A stretch of 64,000 nt of DNA, from contig VXAU01002497.1 of NCBI GenBank assembly GCA_013399695.1, positions 145,942 through 209,941 on the forward strand, read 5' to 3'. Below, piece after piece: positions 26,253 through 37,222 of this stretch; positions within the stretch are counted from its first letter, which is position 1; each line of letters begins with the position of its first letter. Position numbers and translations under genes: made by a program. Source of the stretch: Formicarius rufipectus (Eukaryota; Chordata; Aves; Passeriformes; Formicariidae). Under the pieces are notes generated by a model that worked only from the letters and a program-made list of their open reading frames with translations, was not told the origin of the DNA and searched no databases.

Positions 26253-26939
26253 GGGGGGGNNNNNNNNNNNNNNNNNNNNNNNNNNNNNNNNNNNNNNNNN
26301 NNNNNNNNNNNNNNNNNNNNNNNNNNNNNNNNNNNNNNNNNNNNNNNNNNNNNNNNNNNNNNNNNNNNNNNNNNNNNNNNNNNNNNNNNNNNNNNNNNNN
26401 NNNNNNNNNNNNNNNNNNNNNNNNNNNNNNNNNNNNNNNNNNNNNNNNNNNNNNNNNNNNNNNNNNNNNNNNNNNNNNNNNNNNNNNNNNNNNNNNNNNN
26501 NNNNNNNNNNNNNNNNNNNNNNNNNNNNNNNNNNNNNNNNNNNNNNNNNNNNNNNNNNNNNNNNNNNNNNNNNNNNNNNNNNNNNNNNNNNNNNNNNNNN
26601 NNNNNNNNNNNNNNNNNNNNNNNNNNNNNNNNNNNNNNNNNNNNNNNNNNNNNNNNNNNNNNNNNNNNNNNNNNNNNNNNNNNNNNNNNNNNNNNNNNNN
26701 NNNNNNNNNNNNNNNNNNNNNNNNNNNNNNNNNNNNNNNNNNNNNNNNNNNNNNNNNNNNNNNNNNNNNNNNNNNNNNNNNNNNNNNNNNNNNNNNNNNN
26801 NNNNNNNNNNNNNNNNNNNNNNNNNNNNNNNNNNNNNNNNNNNNNNNNNNNNNNNNNNNNNNNNNNNNNNNNNNNNNNNNNNNNNNNNNNNNNNNNNNNN
26901 NNNNNNNNNNNNNNNNNNNNNNNNNNNNNNNNNNNNNNN
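26253..26939. other. Assembly gap of 680 Ns preceded by a G run
   Basis: Ns occupy 26260-26939. The left edge is a run of G (gcggggggg) and the right edge opens directly into tggccgggggggg, so both sides are G homopolymers that are hard to sequence. The gap probably hides LTR or proviral sequence, or results from a misjoin. Long open frames drawn across it are artefacts of the Ns. Confidence 0.97.
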
Positions 26940-27292
26940 TGGCCGGGGGGGGAACCAGGGGAGAGCACGCACTCCTCTCCTAGATGCATGGACTAAAAGC
27001 CTAGCCTAGGAGAATAATATCATCCCACTGTGGCCATCCCACCACCCAACACTCCAACGAGGCTCAACAGTCACACATATCCAAACCCGGATAATAGCCC
27101 AGTTATCAAGAAAGACAAAGTGGACAGAATCGACTGAAGAAGAGTAAAAAATATTATTTTCCTTTCACTGAGAATAATAGAATTCCAAGGCAATAAACTA
27201 ATAAACTGTCCTACTTAACAAAGCAAACAAATGAACAAACAAACAAACAAACAAACAAACAGACAAACAAACCCTTCCACTGACATCTTTGT
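26940..27292. repeat. 353-base block, second copy
   Basis: Direct repeat of 25725-26077 with no indels. It begins immediately at the gap edge and ends immediately before a single N at 27293, after which the sequence differs from that following the first copy. Both ends coinciding with assembly breaks is the main reason to suspect a false duplication. Confidence 0.93.
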
Positions 27293-27293
27293 N

Positions 27294-29884
27294 CAAAACA
27301 ACAAAACAAATGTCAGATGTCTGATCTTTACCTCAAACTTTTTACCAACTTCAAAAAATTAGTTAGCTAACCTGCAATTAGTAAAAGCAATGCCTCAGTT
27401 AAGATTCTTATTAATGAATTGCAGTTTGGCTATTACATAGACAAGATTGAACATTCTTATTAATTAACTTTAGTTTGGCTACTGTGTATACAAGATTGAA
27501 CTGAAAGATGATGAATTTTATGTACTTCCTTTTCAACACACATATATACATTAAGTCTTTGTGGCATTTAATCAAAAGTCATTAAAAGTATGAGGTGAAG
27601 GACTGCTTTGTGTAACTGGAATAATTGAAACAAAACAATTGAAACATGATGCAAGAATATTGACTTCAGTGATTTTGTGAATGGTTCTTAATGTCTTGCA
27701 ACCAATATGCTTAGAAAATGAAAATGAATATATAAAAAATTATGTGCCCTTATCAAAAAGTCAAATGCTCATTTGAACAGACACTGAACGAAATTACTTT
27801 TTTCCCTTTGGAAATTGATGAGTAAAAATAAGACTGACAGATAAAAAAATTGTGTATAGAGGATATATAAGAAATTTTTGTTCTCTATGTCTCCTGACTA
27901 AACAAACAAACAAATAAAACCCCTTAATAGAAGGCTTGGGTTTTTTTCACTTTTGCCTATGTATGCTTTGCCTTAATTATGACAACACAAAAGTGTTCAT
28001 ACACAAGGGTATTCTGCATTTTCATGTCCTAAAAAGTTTGATTCTGTGTCATGTAAGTACTAAATATCTTTCCAGAAAATCTCAGTAAAGTCTATGACAA
28101 GAAGAATAAAAAAGAAAGATTTGTCTGAATATCTCTGTTAAATCTCTGAAATTCCGAATATGCTGACTTCAAATGCTGAGTATTCACCATTAATATGTAA
28201 CACTTGTTCTAATTTATAGATTTTACTTATCTGGATGAACCACTTAATCAATGGAGAGGTAACTCTGAATTCTTATCTTTATACCATATAGTTTGTTAGC
28301 TCTCACTAGATCATTGTGAGATGTCAAACAGATGACATAAGGGTAGAATGTCTAGTTGCATCAAAATAAGCCAAGAATTAAAAAAAAAAAAAAATGTATT
28401 TTGGAAAAGAAAACATTTTGTGTGGACTTAATCAGCAAAAGCTATATATGTAATTAAGTCCTTAAAATCTGATCATCTATTCCATTGGAATTTAGTCAAT
28501 CACAGTCTAATGACTTAATTTATGTAATTTTTATTCCACTTACATTGTTTCTTTTAAGTTTGATAATATACAGTTCTAATTTTATCTTTGCATAGTCAAC
28601 TGGTTTTACCAATTTTTATTCCAGTATCCAGACCTATCCTAAATATTTTCAAATGGTTGATTGCTTGCTCCTTCCTATATCAACCCCCAGTTCTAGAAGT
28701 TACTAATTTTAGCTACACATTATAAATATAATAATGTTATGAAATCATCAAAATCTTCTGCCTTCAAGCAAGTTTAATTCCAGTGGTACATCCTTACTGC
28801 AGTTGGTTGGCTGGGTGAAACTCCAGTGGCAGGAAGCACCAGACACAACTGCTGTAATCACCCAGTATAGAACTCACAGCCTTATGTTGGTTAAGCGCCT
28901 CACTTGTTGTTTAGTTAAATACAAATCTGTCTGTGTAATCATGATTTGTGGCACACATTACACCTATTCACTGCGGAACCTTTCAACTTATCTGATCTTC
29001 CATCTCTTCTTAGCAACATGTCCAAAATTCAATAATCTTTTCAATCAAGATGAGAATGGAAGGAATCTAAGCCCTCACAGTACTTCTGCTGAACCTCATT
29101 ACTTCAGAGCATCAGTTTTCAGTCTCTTTGGCAAAATGGCAGGAAATTATGTGTTCTTCAATGCCTTTCATGCTTCCACAGATGTCACCTTATTCTGAAG
29201 CTACCCACCTGGAATCACCCATCATTTGCTAACCAATTTATGCTTCTTTCTATATGTTTCCTGTTATGACTGACTGGAAGACTCACGACATCCTATTGCT
29301 AAGTATGATGCATAAATAACCTGAGGTAAGTCAAAGTATAAAAATGAAAGTTTCTGTAGTTGCTTGTAACCCAAACTGCCTGTCATATATAGGGATATGT
29401 TCTTTCTGGGGTCCTGGTGCAGCACATAACCAGGAGTTATGGTCCCACTCACATCTACAAGATATTATTTCTGTGCCTGCAGAAATAACAGTGAATAAAA
29501 ATTCTCCCAGTAAAATATAGTTTGCGTGACAATTTAAGAGTGGGAGAGCTAGTAAAAACAAAGCTGCTGAAGATGTGTGGTTTGCAAACAAGCAGGCTGC
29601 TGAAAAAGGACAGTCTCTGCTAAAATTGTTTACTGTTTAGAATGTAGAAAACAAAGGAATATATGATAAAAAATTATTTGAGGAAAGACTTTGCTGTTAG
29701 ACAATTCCAGCTCCGGCACCTTATGTAATTTTTTACTTCTCCTAATATGTAGCTAAACAGCTATTGCTAATATAGCTTAGTAAGATAAAGTTCTTGACAG
29801 TAAAAGGCAGTTCTACTAGGGACTGTAAAAGCTGAGTCAGGAAATTTCTTGTGTAGAGATGATAAGAACACAAACATTTTCCAC
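27294..29884. other. AT-rich non-coding DNA
   Basis: About 2.6 kb. It contains an A run at about 28381-28394 and a 131-codon open frame at 28803-29198 with a TTG start and no recognisable domain, which I treat as chance. No transposon was recognised. Confidence 0.55.
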
Positions 29885-30065
29885 CGAGAAATGGAAATCA
29901 TCCAGTTCTAGTATTGTGGAGCAGCTTGCTTAGCACCATGTCCAGTCAACTTTAGATTCTTTCCAAGGATGGAGAGTCTACAGCCTCTTTGGTCAAACTG
30001 TGCCAGTACTTAGTCCCCTCACAGTAAAGAAGCTTTTCTCTATGTTCAGACAGAATCTCCAGTGA
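29885..30065 (-). mobile_element. CR1 LINE 3' fragment, antisense
   Basis: On the plus strand the order aaatcatccagttctagtat, tccaaggatggagagtctac, agcctctttggtcaaactgt, gccagtacttagtcccctca, cagtaaagaagcttttctct and tgttcagacagaatctcc is the antisense CR1 pattern of the 3' part. It is about 180 bases long, strongly decayed, and from a different CR1 subfamily than the copy at 429-870. Confidence 0.82.
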
Positions 30066-32880
30066 ACAGAAAAGTAATGATATGGTCATGCTTAGATTGG
30101 CTGAAATTATTTGCCAAAGACAAAAAGGGAAAAAAAAAAAAAAAAAAAGGACACTGGAATTTAAACAGTTTGCAAATTACAAAGCATTAAAGAATAGTCC
30201 CCAGGAGACCCAAGCACGATGGCCAGAAGAGATTGTAATCTATGGTATTCACTAAAGCTTCCTTTATGTGTTCAATAATAATGAAATCTAATTAACTATA
30301 CAAACCCCAAGGTTTACTTAACATTTAAATGAAACAGAAGTAATATTTTCTTCAGTAAAAATTATTTTAAATCCCCAAATCAAGCTCAGACTTTGATATA
30401 GACAGCATATCCAGACTTTGAATTGTGAGATTTCATACCTGAAATAGCTTATAAAGATTCACCTGGCACATGAGCAACTATCAGGCATTTCTTATGTGAC
30501 AAATAGAGCCTTGGAGAATGTAGCACACACTGTCCCATGACGGATCTACCCTTCACTTTCATATTTATTATATAGCCACAGTGTCTATCTAAGCTTCATT
30601 TTAGCCTGCTTATTAAAGGTATCTCTTTCAATGCCTAAACTTCACACATGCAGCAGAACAGGGCTTTCTGTCTGACCAGAAACAGCATGTCAGTTTTTCC
30701 TAATTCTAGACATAACTGAAAAGATTGCTCTTACGTTAAAAAAAAAAAAGTAGATATGTAGATTAGGCTCTTGGGGTATTATCTGACTTTATCACATTTG
30801 AAAAGGAAAAAATATTGGTCTGCTACTGCAGCTGTTACAGTCAGGGCATATTTCTTTGACATAAAACAAGGCAGTGCAAAATAATGAAGTGTACCTCACA
30901 TGTGCTCAGCAAAACCATAAGATGGAGAATAGTGAAGGCGAGGTAAAGTGTAGTTACCTTGTGAACAGTGATAGTTGACAGGTTTTGCAAACTGAAATAT
31001 TTAATTCACTGAGAGCAGTAAGAGATCCTCCATTAACTGCACCAAAGAAAGCTTCACTAATACTCATGTGAATAAACACTTTGAAATTTGTGTTACTTGC
31101 TAAAGTGTCAATATATCTCCAAGAGAAATGCCATCCACTAAAATATTTACACTGGTAAAATGCCATCAGCCTATGCTTAATATCTTCATGCCTGTATTTC
31201 ACGGGATAATTTACATATATCAAGGACACCCATTCCATAGCCAATAACACTGATTAGGTGAAATCAAGTTATTTGAAACTGTGTTAGAAAAGAAATCCCA
31301 ACCTATTAATTACATCAAAAATGACCTTGGTAATACAGATATATTCACTATCCTCTGTGACATTCAGATAAAGTTGACTGCACTGTATATCAAGCATCGT
31401 GATACTCTGAAGAGCAGAGTCATAAATCTCCACCTGTTTATGTATTTACCAACTCATGTGCTAGAAAAACCAAATGCTTATTACTTCCAACACTGCTATG
31501 CATAAACAGACTCTGATGAGAATGCATTTATGGTGTACTTCGTGTAGTCTGTTAAAAGTCACAAAGGGGAAATAAAAGACTGCAAGAAATCTTCCTGACT
31601 GCTGTACAAGACATAAAGGTCATTTTTCTCATTTTCCTGTGGACACTTAGCAGTATTTTATGTAGACATATAATCCCCTATAACTTCTTTTACAGAGAAA
31701 AACAATGTTTTATATGAAGGTTTGAAAGTTGTTCTATAGGAAAAAAAAGCCAAGCAACATCACAAAACCGACACAGAATCATGTTCTAACGGTAGAGTGG
31801 TAAAGGTTGTTTGTAAATTTTTATTAGAAAGTTATCAGTCCCCTCTGAATCCTCCAAGAACGGAAGCAGAAACCACTATGGAAAACAAAGCCAAGAATAA
31901 AGCATAACACTGGTCGATAGCTAAGACAACAACAAAGGTAAAAGAAGACTATGACCTCACAGAAACTAGGCAGAGACTATAAAATTCTGAAAAGGCAATA
32001 CATTCAACTGAAAAGCCATGTTCCTCAAATAATACAACATTTGGAAGTTATGACACACATCTGAGTGTATGAATTATTGCTTTGTATTAAGTTACAGTAG
32101 GGGCCAACACACAAAAGTATAATTACTGCACTAGTCTCATAATCTATCTTTTCTGATATTATTTGTTAACAAATATCAGTGAATAACATTGTGCTCCCTT
32201 TATGATTATCTTTAGCACGCAAAACAGGAGGAACTCTCTCAGCACAAGTTTCTGTCTGAAGACCTGAAAATTGAGGAATGTCACCACCTACACTAAATAA
32301 ACCAAGCACACAAGAGCTTTATTTAAGTTCTACTGAAAGTAGTGAAGTTGCCTTCTGATGCAGCAGAGCTTCATCAAGCATACAGCTATTGCAGACTTGT
32401 TGACATTAGACTTCTTATTCTAATGAGCAATTGTCTATCAGTGGAAGATTCCCTATCAGGTATAGATTATACATCTCAGAACTGTTAACTCACAGTAACT
32501 ACACATGTATATTCTAAGGGATGTTGGCTTACTTTCTCAAAGAAAACAGAGTAAAATATCATGTCTACATTTCTGCCAGTTTGATGTTAGAAAGAAGGTT
32601 GTGTGAAACAGCAGAGTCCTATGATGAAATTGAAGGAAAATCTAAGATTGGAAAAAGCTTTTTGATCTTCTGGGCTGTATCTCTGTTTTAGCATATGTCT
32701 AAGTTTAGAGAACTTAGAAAAATTTATAACTAAAACAGAGAGACAAATCTCCTTTAATTTCAAAACAAAATTTAATTAAGGTATGATAAATGGAAGGATA
32801 ACAGTTCCTAGCTATGATATATATATGTATATTCAAGAGACAACAGAACAACCAAGGCAGAATGAATAAAAACTCCTGGA
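30066..32880. other. AT-rich non-coding DNA
   Basis: About 2.8 kb with no supported gene. An A run lies at about 30129-30148 and another near 30740-30751. Short open frames only. Confidence 0.55.
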
Positions 32881-33169
32881 TCAAAACCCCCCACAAACAC
32901 ACACACAGTCTGTCCCCGGTATTTACAGGCAGCAAGCGAGGAGATGAGTGGCTGGTGCTGGGATGCCCCCGGGGGGGGTGGTGGATGGGAAGAAAGGCTC
33001 CGGTGTGTCCCTCCGAAAGGCTCGGGGCTGCTGGTCTCGGGCTGGAGCTTCCGATGTAAGAAAAGTTCTCCCACGTCTAGGATGGGCGCTGCTGGCTCCC
33101 TCACAGAAGGCCCGATGTAAGGGGCCCCCCCCGGCTAGCGATGTCGTCTCTGTCTCTCTCTCTCTCGGN
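32881..33169. other. CpG-rich, GC-rich block of unknown origin
   Basis: A sharp compositional island in AT-rich surroundings. I count about 15 CpG dinucleotides between roughly 32915 and 33168, where flanking sequence has almost none. It contains G/C runs (cccccgggggggg, ggggcccccccc), two copies of ccgatgtaag (ending at about 33060 and 33121), an (AC)n stretch on the left and a (CT)n stretch on the right, and stops at a single N (33169). Candidates are a small CpG island with a promoter, a GC-rich retroelement leader or LTR on the minus strand, or a foreign contig joined at the N. Short open frames exist on both strands but none is recognisable. Confidence 0.6.
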
Positions 33170-34130
33170 TAGAACCTGAACCTATAACAGCATAACATCA
33201 CATAACTTCTTCAAACGAATGATTTAAACTTCACCATAAACTTCACAGGTTTTGTGCCCATCATTATGCTAAAAACTTAATCACAATAAGGAAACAGCAA
33301 AGAGAAGTAAATGAATGAAGTAAAATCATGACAAATAAACAGATGTTTAAAGGAATATATATATAAATAAAATAAACATTTGCGGCAGATTTGGATCCAT
33401 ATCCAACTTTACATACACATGTATAAATGTACATATCCTGTATATATATATCCATATATGTATACAAACACATACACAAAGAGTCTATATCCATAGTGAC
33501 AATGTGGAGCCATACTTTTCTAATATCAAAAACACCCTGAATGCGGGAAGTAACCTGGATTGTATTTTATATCCTACTTCTCAAATGTAATCCATGCAGC
33601 TCTTTGCTGACTATGCTTTGCCACCATTCATCTTCGGAAAAATAAGATTCTGTTCCATAAATTTGTACTTTTACTTATACAAGTATGAATATTTTGTCTT
33701 GTGTTCTACTTCTGTCATTTGCCTGAAGCTCACTTTTCTATTCTGTTCCTACATGCTAGTGGCTGCAGTTTCCCTTTCTCTTACCATTGTGATCATTCTT
33801 TTGTCTCTTCTCTCCTAATCTCTTCTCTTCCACATAGGTTCTTGAGCAAATTTAAGGAACAATGGTGTTTTTACAGCTATTCACATTTGATTTTTCATTG
33901 CTTCCTGTCACTAACATGTATTTCCTACTTGCTGCCTTTAAAAACATTCAGTGCTAAGCAGTAAGCCCTTTCTTTTACCCTCTTGTCCTTCCCCTTTTAC
34001 AGTCTCAAATGCAAATCCCCCTCCTTTCTTATTTGTATTTGAGAGCTATTATTGTTTACATTTTTAAGGCTTTTGCCTTGACATTAGTAAACAAATCAGT
34101 ACATATTTCTCATGCCTTCAGCAAAAATGC
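33170..34130. other. AT-rich non-coding DNA
   Basis: Nearly 1 kb containing TA-rich stretches (about 33350-33370 and 33420-33470) and pyrimidine-rich sequence (33700-34030). No gene or transposon recognised. Confidence 0.55.
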
Positions 34131-34135
34131 TTCTG

Positions 34136-34222
34136 CTTATATTACAGAATTTATATATTACAGAATTATATTACAGAATCCCTATAAATCCCTGTATATA
34201 TTACAGAATCCCTGTAAAACAG
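34136..34222. repeat. Short degenerate tandem repeat (tattacagaat unit)
   Basis: The word attacagaat occurs four times within about 75 bases, twice followed by ccctgtaaa- or ccctataaa-like sequence. It looks like a locally expanded imperfect tandem repeat with no sign of coding. Confidence 0.75.
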
Positions 34223-34403
34223 TGTCTAAGCTATAACCTACAATTAAACTGAGCATGATCAAAGTCACTTCTAGAGGAAGATGTCGTGCTGCTAATTCAC
34301 AAGGGCAAAACTCTGACACCTGCAGTTCAGAAATTACTGGGCTAATTAATAGAGACCATCTGCATATGCATGACATTCAATGTTTTGACTGTAGTAACAT
34401 ATA

Positions 34404-34502
34404 TAAATTAATAACAATAGCAATAACAATAATGATAACATTAATAACAATAATAATGTTAGTAATATTAATATTAAAATAATTACAACAATAATAATAA
34501 CC
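34404..34502. repeat. Degenerate (AAT)n repeat
   Basis: Tandem aat, aac and tta trinucleotides over about 100 bases, decayed. Simple-sequence DNA. Confidence 0.85.
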
Positions 34503-34782
34503 ATCACCACCTCCCCTTAAGAAATTGTTACATTGCACTACATATTGGCCTGTAAACCCTTCATAGCAGCCCTATGGGATGTAGAGATAACTCTTCCTCC
34601 ACTCTCTTGGATGAGGATTTTTTAATGAGTAGCCTTGTTCTATGGGTGCATACTAAATAGAAAACTGAGATTTGATCACTTCTGTAAGCAGGGAGATTCA
34701 AAGCATAACTTAACTTTAGAATTTTACTGATTTTATTAAGCTCTGGCAGAAGATTATTCATATTTGTACTAATCTGTTATAA

Positions 34783-34850
34783 TTATAGAATCATTTAGGT
34801 TGGAAAAGACCGTCCCATCAGTGAACCAACCCTAGCAACTTATCCTTACC
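34783..34850 (-). mobile_element. Short antisense CR1 tail
   Basis: The plus strand reads atagaatcatttaggttgga then aaagaccgtcccatcagtg and accaaccctag. This is the reverse complement of a CR1 terminal region of the kind ending the copy at 51350-52192. Only about 70 bases remain. Confidence 0.7.
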
Positions 34851-35995
34851 TTAGTTTTTTTCTGCATTTTATACAAATTACACAAGAAGTAAACCAAGCC
34901 ATGTTCTTTTCTTCTCGTACTTGCAAGACATAACCTTAACAACTGTGAGGTAATTTTGTTCCTTGCCTTACAGTAAATTCTATCATCCTCCTGTTGCTGA
35001 TTTTCCTGATCCCTACAGTGTGGATGATGACTCTCTGTTTGCTATTACAATGTACAATGTAGAAAAGCATTCAGAAAAATCTTTGGAAGTGCAAGTTCTT
35101 TTTTCAACAAATTTTATAGCATTTGCTAGTGTGTCTGAAAACAAACAAAAGTGGGATTCTGCCAGTGTTGAACAGACTGATGTAGGAAACCTCTGAGATG
35201 ACGATAACAAAAATTTAATTTACAGGACACACACATGAGGAGATCATCTGGGACTCTGAACCACTTCAAAAATTGTGATTATTGCACACTCTTAGGAGAA
35301 AAATTCATTCACTTGCAGATAAATTCACTCTTTCTTTTTAGCAGATACAAGGCAGTATTACACATCTGCACAAGCAACCCTGAAAAGAAAATGTATCAGC
35401 AAGATCGGGTTATTTCCCACAGAAGTGTTATTAGTCAGCAGAAGAAGAGAAGTAAAACTAGCTTTAGGTGTTCTTTTTATAACTAGAAAAACAAATCTTT
35501 CCAAGCACATGAAAATCAACTCTCCTATGCAGGTGTTTTTTCCAACTAAATGTGAATTTAGTAAAAAATATTACCTAAACACATATTTTTTAAATTAAAA
35601 CTAATGTGAGACAAGTGATACGATTATTTTAAAGTATCTCTGAAAGGAATGTCTAAGAGAATTTCTGTTTGCACACTACTGTAGAAACTGATAGTTCAGT
35701 TATGGTGTTAAAATTTACATGCTCATACAGAACAATTCACTTAAAAGAGGCTGCTTACTTTAAATACATTTAAATATTTAGAATACAACTGTGCTGGAAA
35801 ATTTTCTTCTCTTTATTCCCCCAAAGTAGCCCTGATGAAAGTCTTAGGAGTCAAAACAGTAGCTAGAAAGCACTACTACTAGTGTAACATGTCCCAGCAG
35901 CTGAAATGGTAGATTAGATAAAGCTCAGCTTCTAAGTCACATCATAATTAAAGTGAGGTGCTTAAACAAGCTGATGGAGTATGAGAGATTATTTT
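34851..35995. other. AT-rich non-coding DNA
   Basis: About 1.1 kb. A 77-codon open frame (34963-35196) begins beside a splice-acceptor-like tract (ttgttccttgccttacag), but it has no recognisable domain and no clear donor. I do not call it an exon. Confidence 0.5.
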
Positions 35996-36000
35996 TATTG

Positions 36001-36330
36001 TAGAATAAAATCATGGAATGGTTGAGATTAGAAGGGAGTTTCAAAGGTCATCTAGTCCAACACCCCTGTCATGAGCAGGGACATCTTCAAGTCGATCAAG
36101 TTGCTCGTAGCCCTGTCCAACCTGACCTTGAAGGTTTCAGGAATGAGACATCTACTGTCTCTGTCCTCTCTGGATAACCTGTTCCAGTGTTTCACCACCA
36201 TAATAAAAAAATTCTTCCTTACAGTCTGAATCTACTCTTATTTAGTTTAAAATAATTAACCCTTGGTCTATCACAACCAGCTCTGCTAAAAAGTTTGTCA
36301 CCATCCTTTTTTTCAGCCTCTTTTAAGCAC
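36001..36330 (-). mobile_element. CR1 LINE 3' part, antisense (left piece)
   Basis: The plus strand runs from aatcatggaatggttgagat through aaaggtcatctagtccaaca, catgagcagggacatcttca, ataacctgttccagtgtttc and ttcttccttacagtctgaat to cagcctcttttaagcac. This is the standard antisense CR1 order from the 3' tail inwards. The CR1 sequence stops at about 36330 and resumes at about 36488. The roughly 165 bases expected between these points are replaced by the inverted-repeat arm. Confidence 0.92.
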
Positions 36331-36469
36331 TTTCTTTTGTCGACTTCTGCTATGATTAGGAAGGATTATAATAAAATATCTAGTTTGGAGAAAATGCATA
36401 TTAGGTAATCTACCATAGTCACCTTGGAAATATGAAAACTTCAGAAAAAAATACTCAACAGCGGGAAAA
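36331..36469 (+). repeat. Inverted repeat, left arm, inside the CR1
   Basis: These 139 bases match the reverse complement of 37083-37222 at roughly 90 percent by eye (about 13 substitutions and 2-3 single-base indels). The shared core includes gattataataaaatat, tagtttggagaaaatgca and ttaggtaatct. The arm sits exactly where CR1 sequence is missing and is followed by an A run (about 36466-36481). It is therefore probably the derived copy, with the right arm as the source. Confidence 0.92.
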
Positions 36470-36487
36470 AAAAAAAAAAAAGGCTTT

Positions 36488-36865
36488 TCTAAGGGGACCC
36501 CAGATCTGGACACAGTTCTCCTGAGAACAAAGTAGACCTTCCTTGATCTGCTGGTTACACTTTGTTTTATACATCCCAGGATGCTGTTGGCTGCAAGCTC
36601 ACACTCACAACTCATGTTGAGCTTCCCATCAACCAACCACTTCAAATCCTCCACAGGACTGCTCTCAAGCCATTCAACCCCCAATCTCCATTAGTATTGC
36701 TGGTTGACCTGAGCACCCTGTACTTGGCCTTGGTGGACCTCATGAGGTTCACATGTACCCACTTCTCAATCTTGTTCAGTGCTCTCTGGATGACATTCTG
36801 TCCCTCAGGAGTGTCTTATGTACCTCTTAGCTTGGTGTCACTCAGTTTGGTTTTCCTCAGGGGAA
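36488..36865 (-). mobile_element. CR1 LINE ORF2 C-terminal part, antisense (right piece)
   Basis: Continuation of the element at 36001-36330. Plus-strand landmarks are ggaccccagatctggacaca, gatctgctggttacac, ccaggatgctgttggctgca, tgttgagcttcccatcaacc, ggtggacctcatgaggttca and agtgtcttatgtacctctta followed by gcttggtgtcactcag. They correspond to the reverse strand of the late ORF2 region. Stops and indels show it is dead. Confidence 0.92.
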
Positions 36866-37082
36866 TAAATGTGGTAGCTGTTTTTTGACATTTTATATAG
36901 TATACAAATATATTTTTTTCCATTTTTTTTTCCATTTTATTAACCTTTCATCAAAGTGTCATGATCCAGTTTAAGTGCATTGGTTTGAGACATATTCTAG
37001 GTTTCTCTCTGGTTTTATTTTTCACCCTCCCTCTCCTGTCCCCCTCAGTTTATAATTCTGGTTTGCTCTTTTTATTTTATTA

Positions 37083-37222
37083 TTTTCCCTCTATTGGGTA
37101 TTTTTTTTCCTGGAGTTTTCATATTTCCAGGCTGACTATGGCAGATTACCTAATTTGCATTTTCTCCAAACTAAATATTTTATTATAATCTTTCTAATCA
37201 CAGCAGAAGTCAACAAAAGAAA
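37083..37222 (-). repeat. Inverted repeat, right arm
   Basis: Partner of 36331-36469, about 613 bases away. It is embedded in AT-rich, non-CR1 sequence, so it is likely the original location from which the inverted copy inside the CR1 was made. I do not recognise the sequence as a known transposon terminal repeat. Confidence 0.9.

Noticed and set aside
26162..26989. 275- and 248-codon minus-strand frames
   Set aside because: They consist almost entirely of Ns from the assembly gap.
28803..29198. 131-codon open frame on the plus strand
   Set aside because: Starts with TTG rather than ATG, has no recognisable domain, and composition matches surrounding non-coding DNA.
34963..35196. Possible exon preceded by a good acceptor-like sequence
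   Set aside because: No recognisable protein family, no clear donor, and no partner exons nearby. Conservation data would be needed to revive it.
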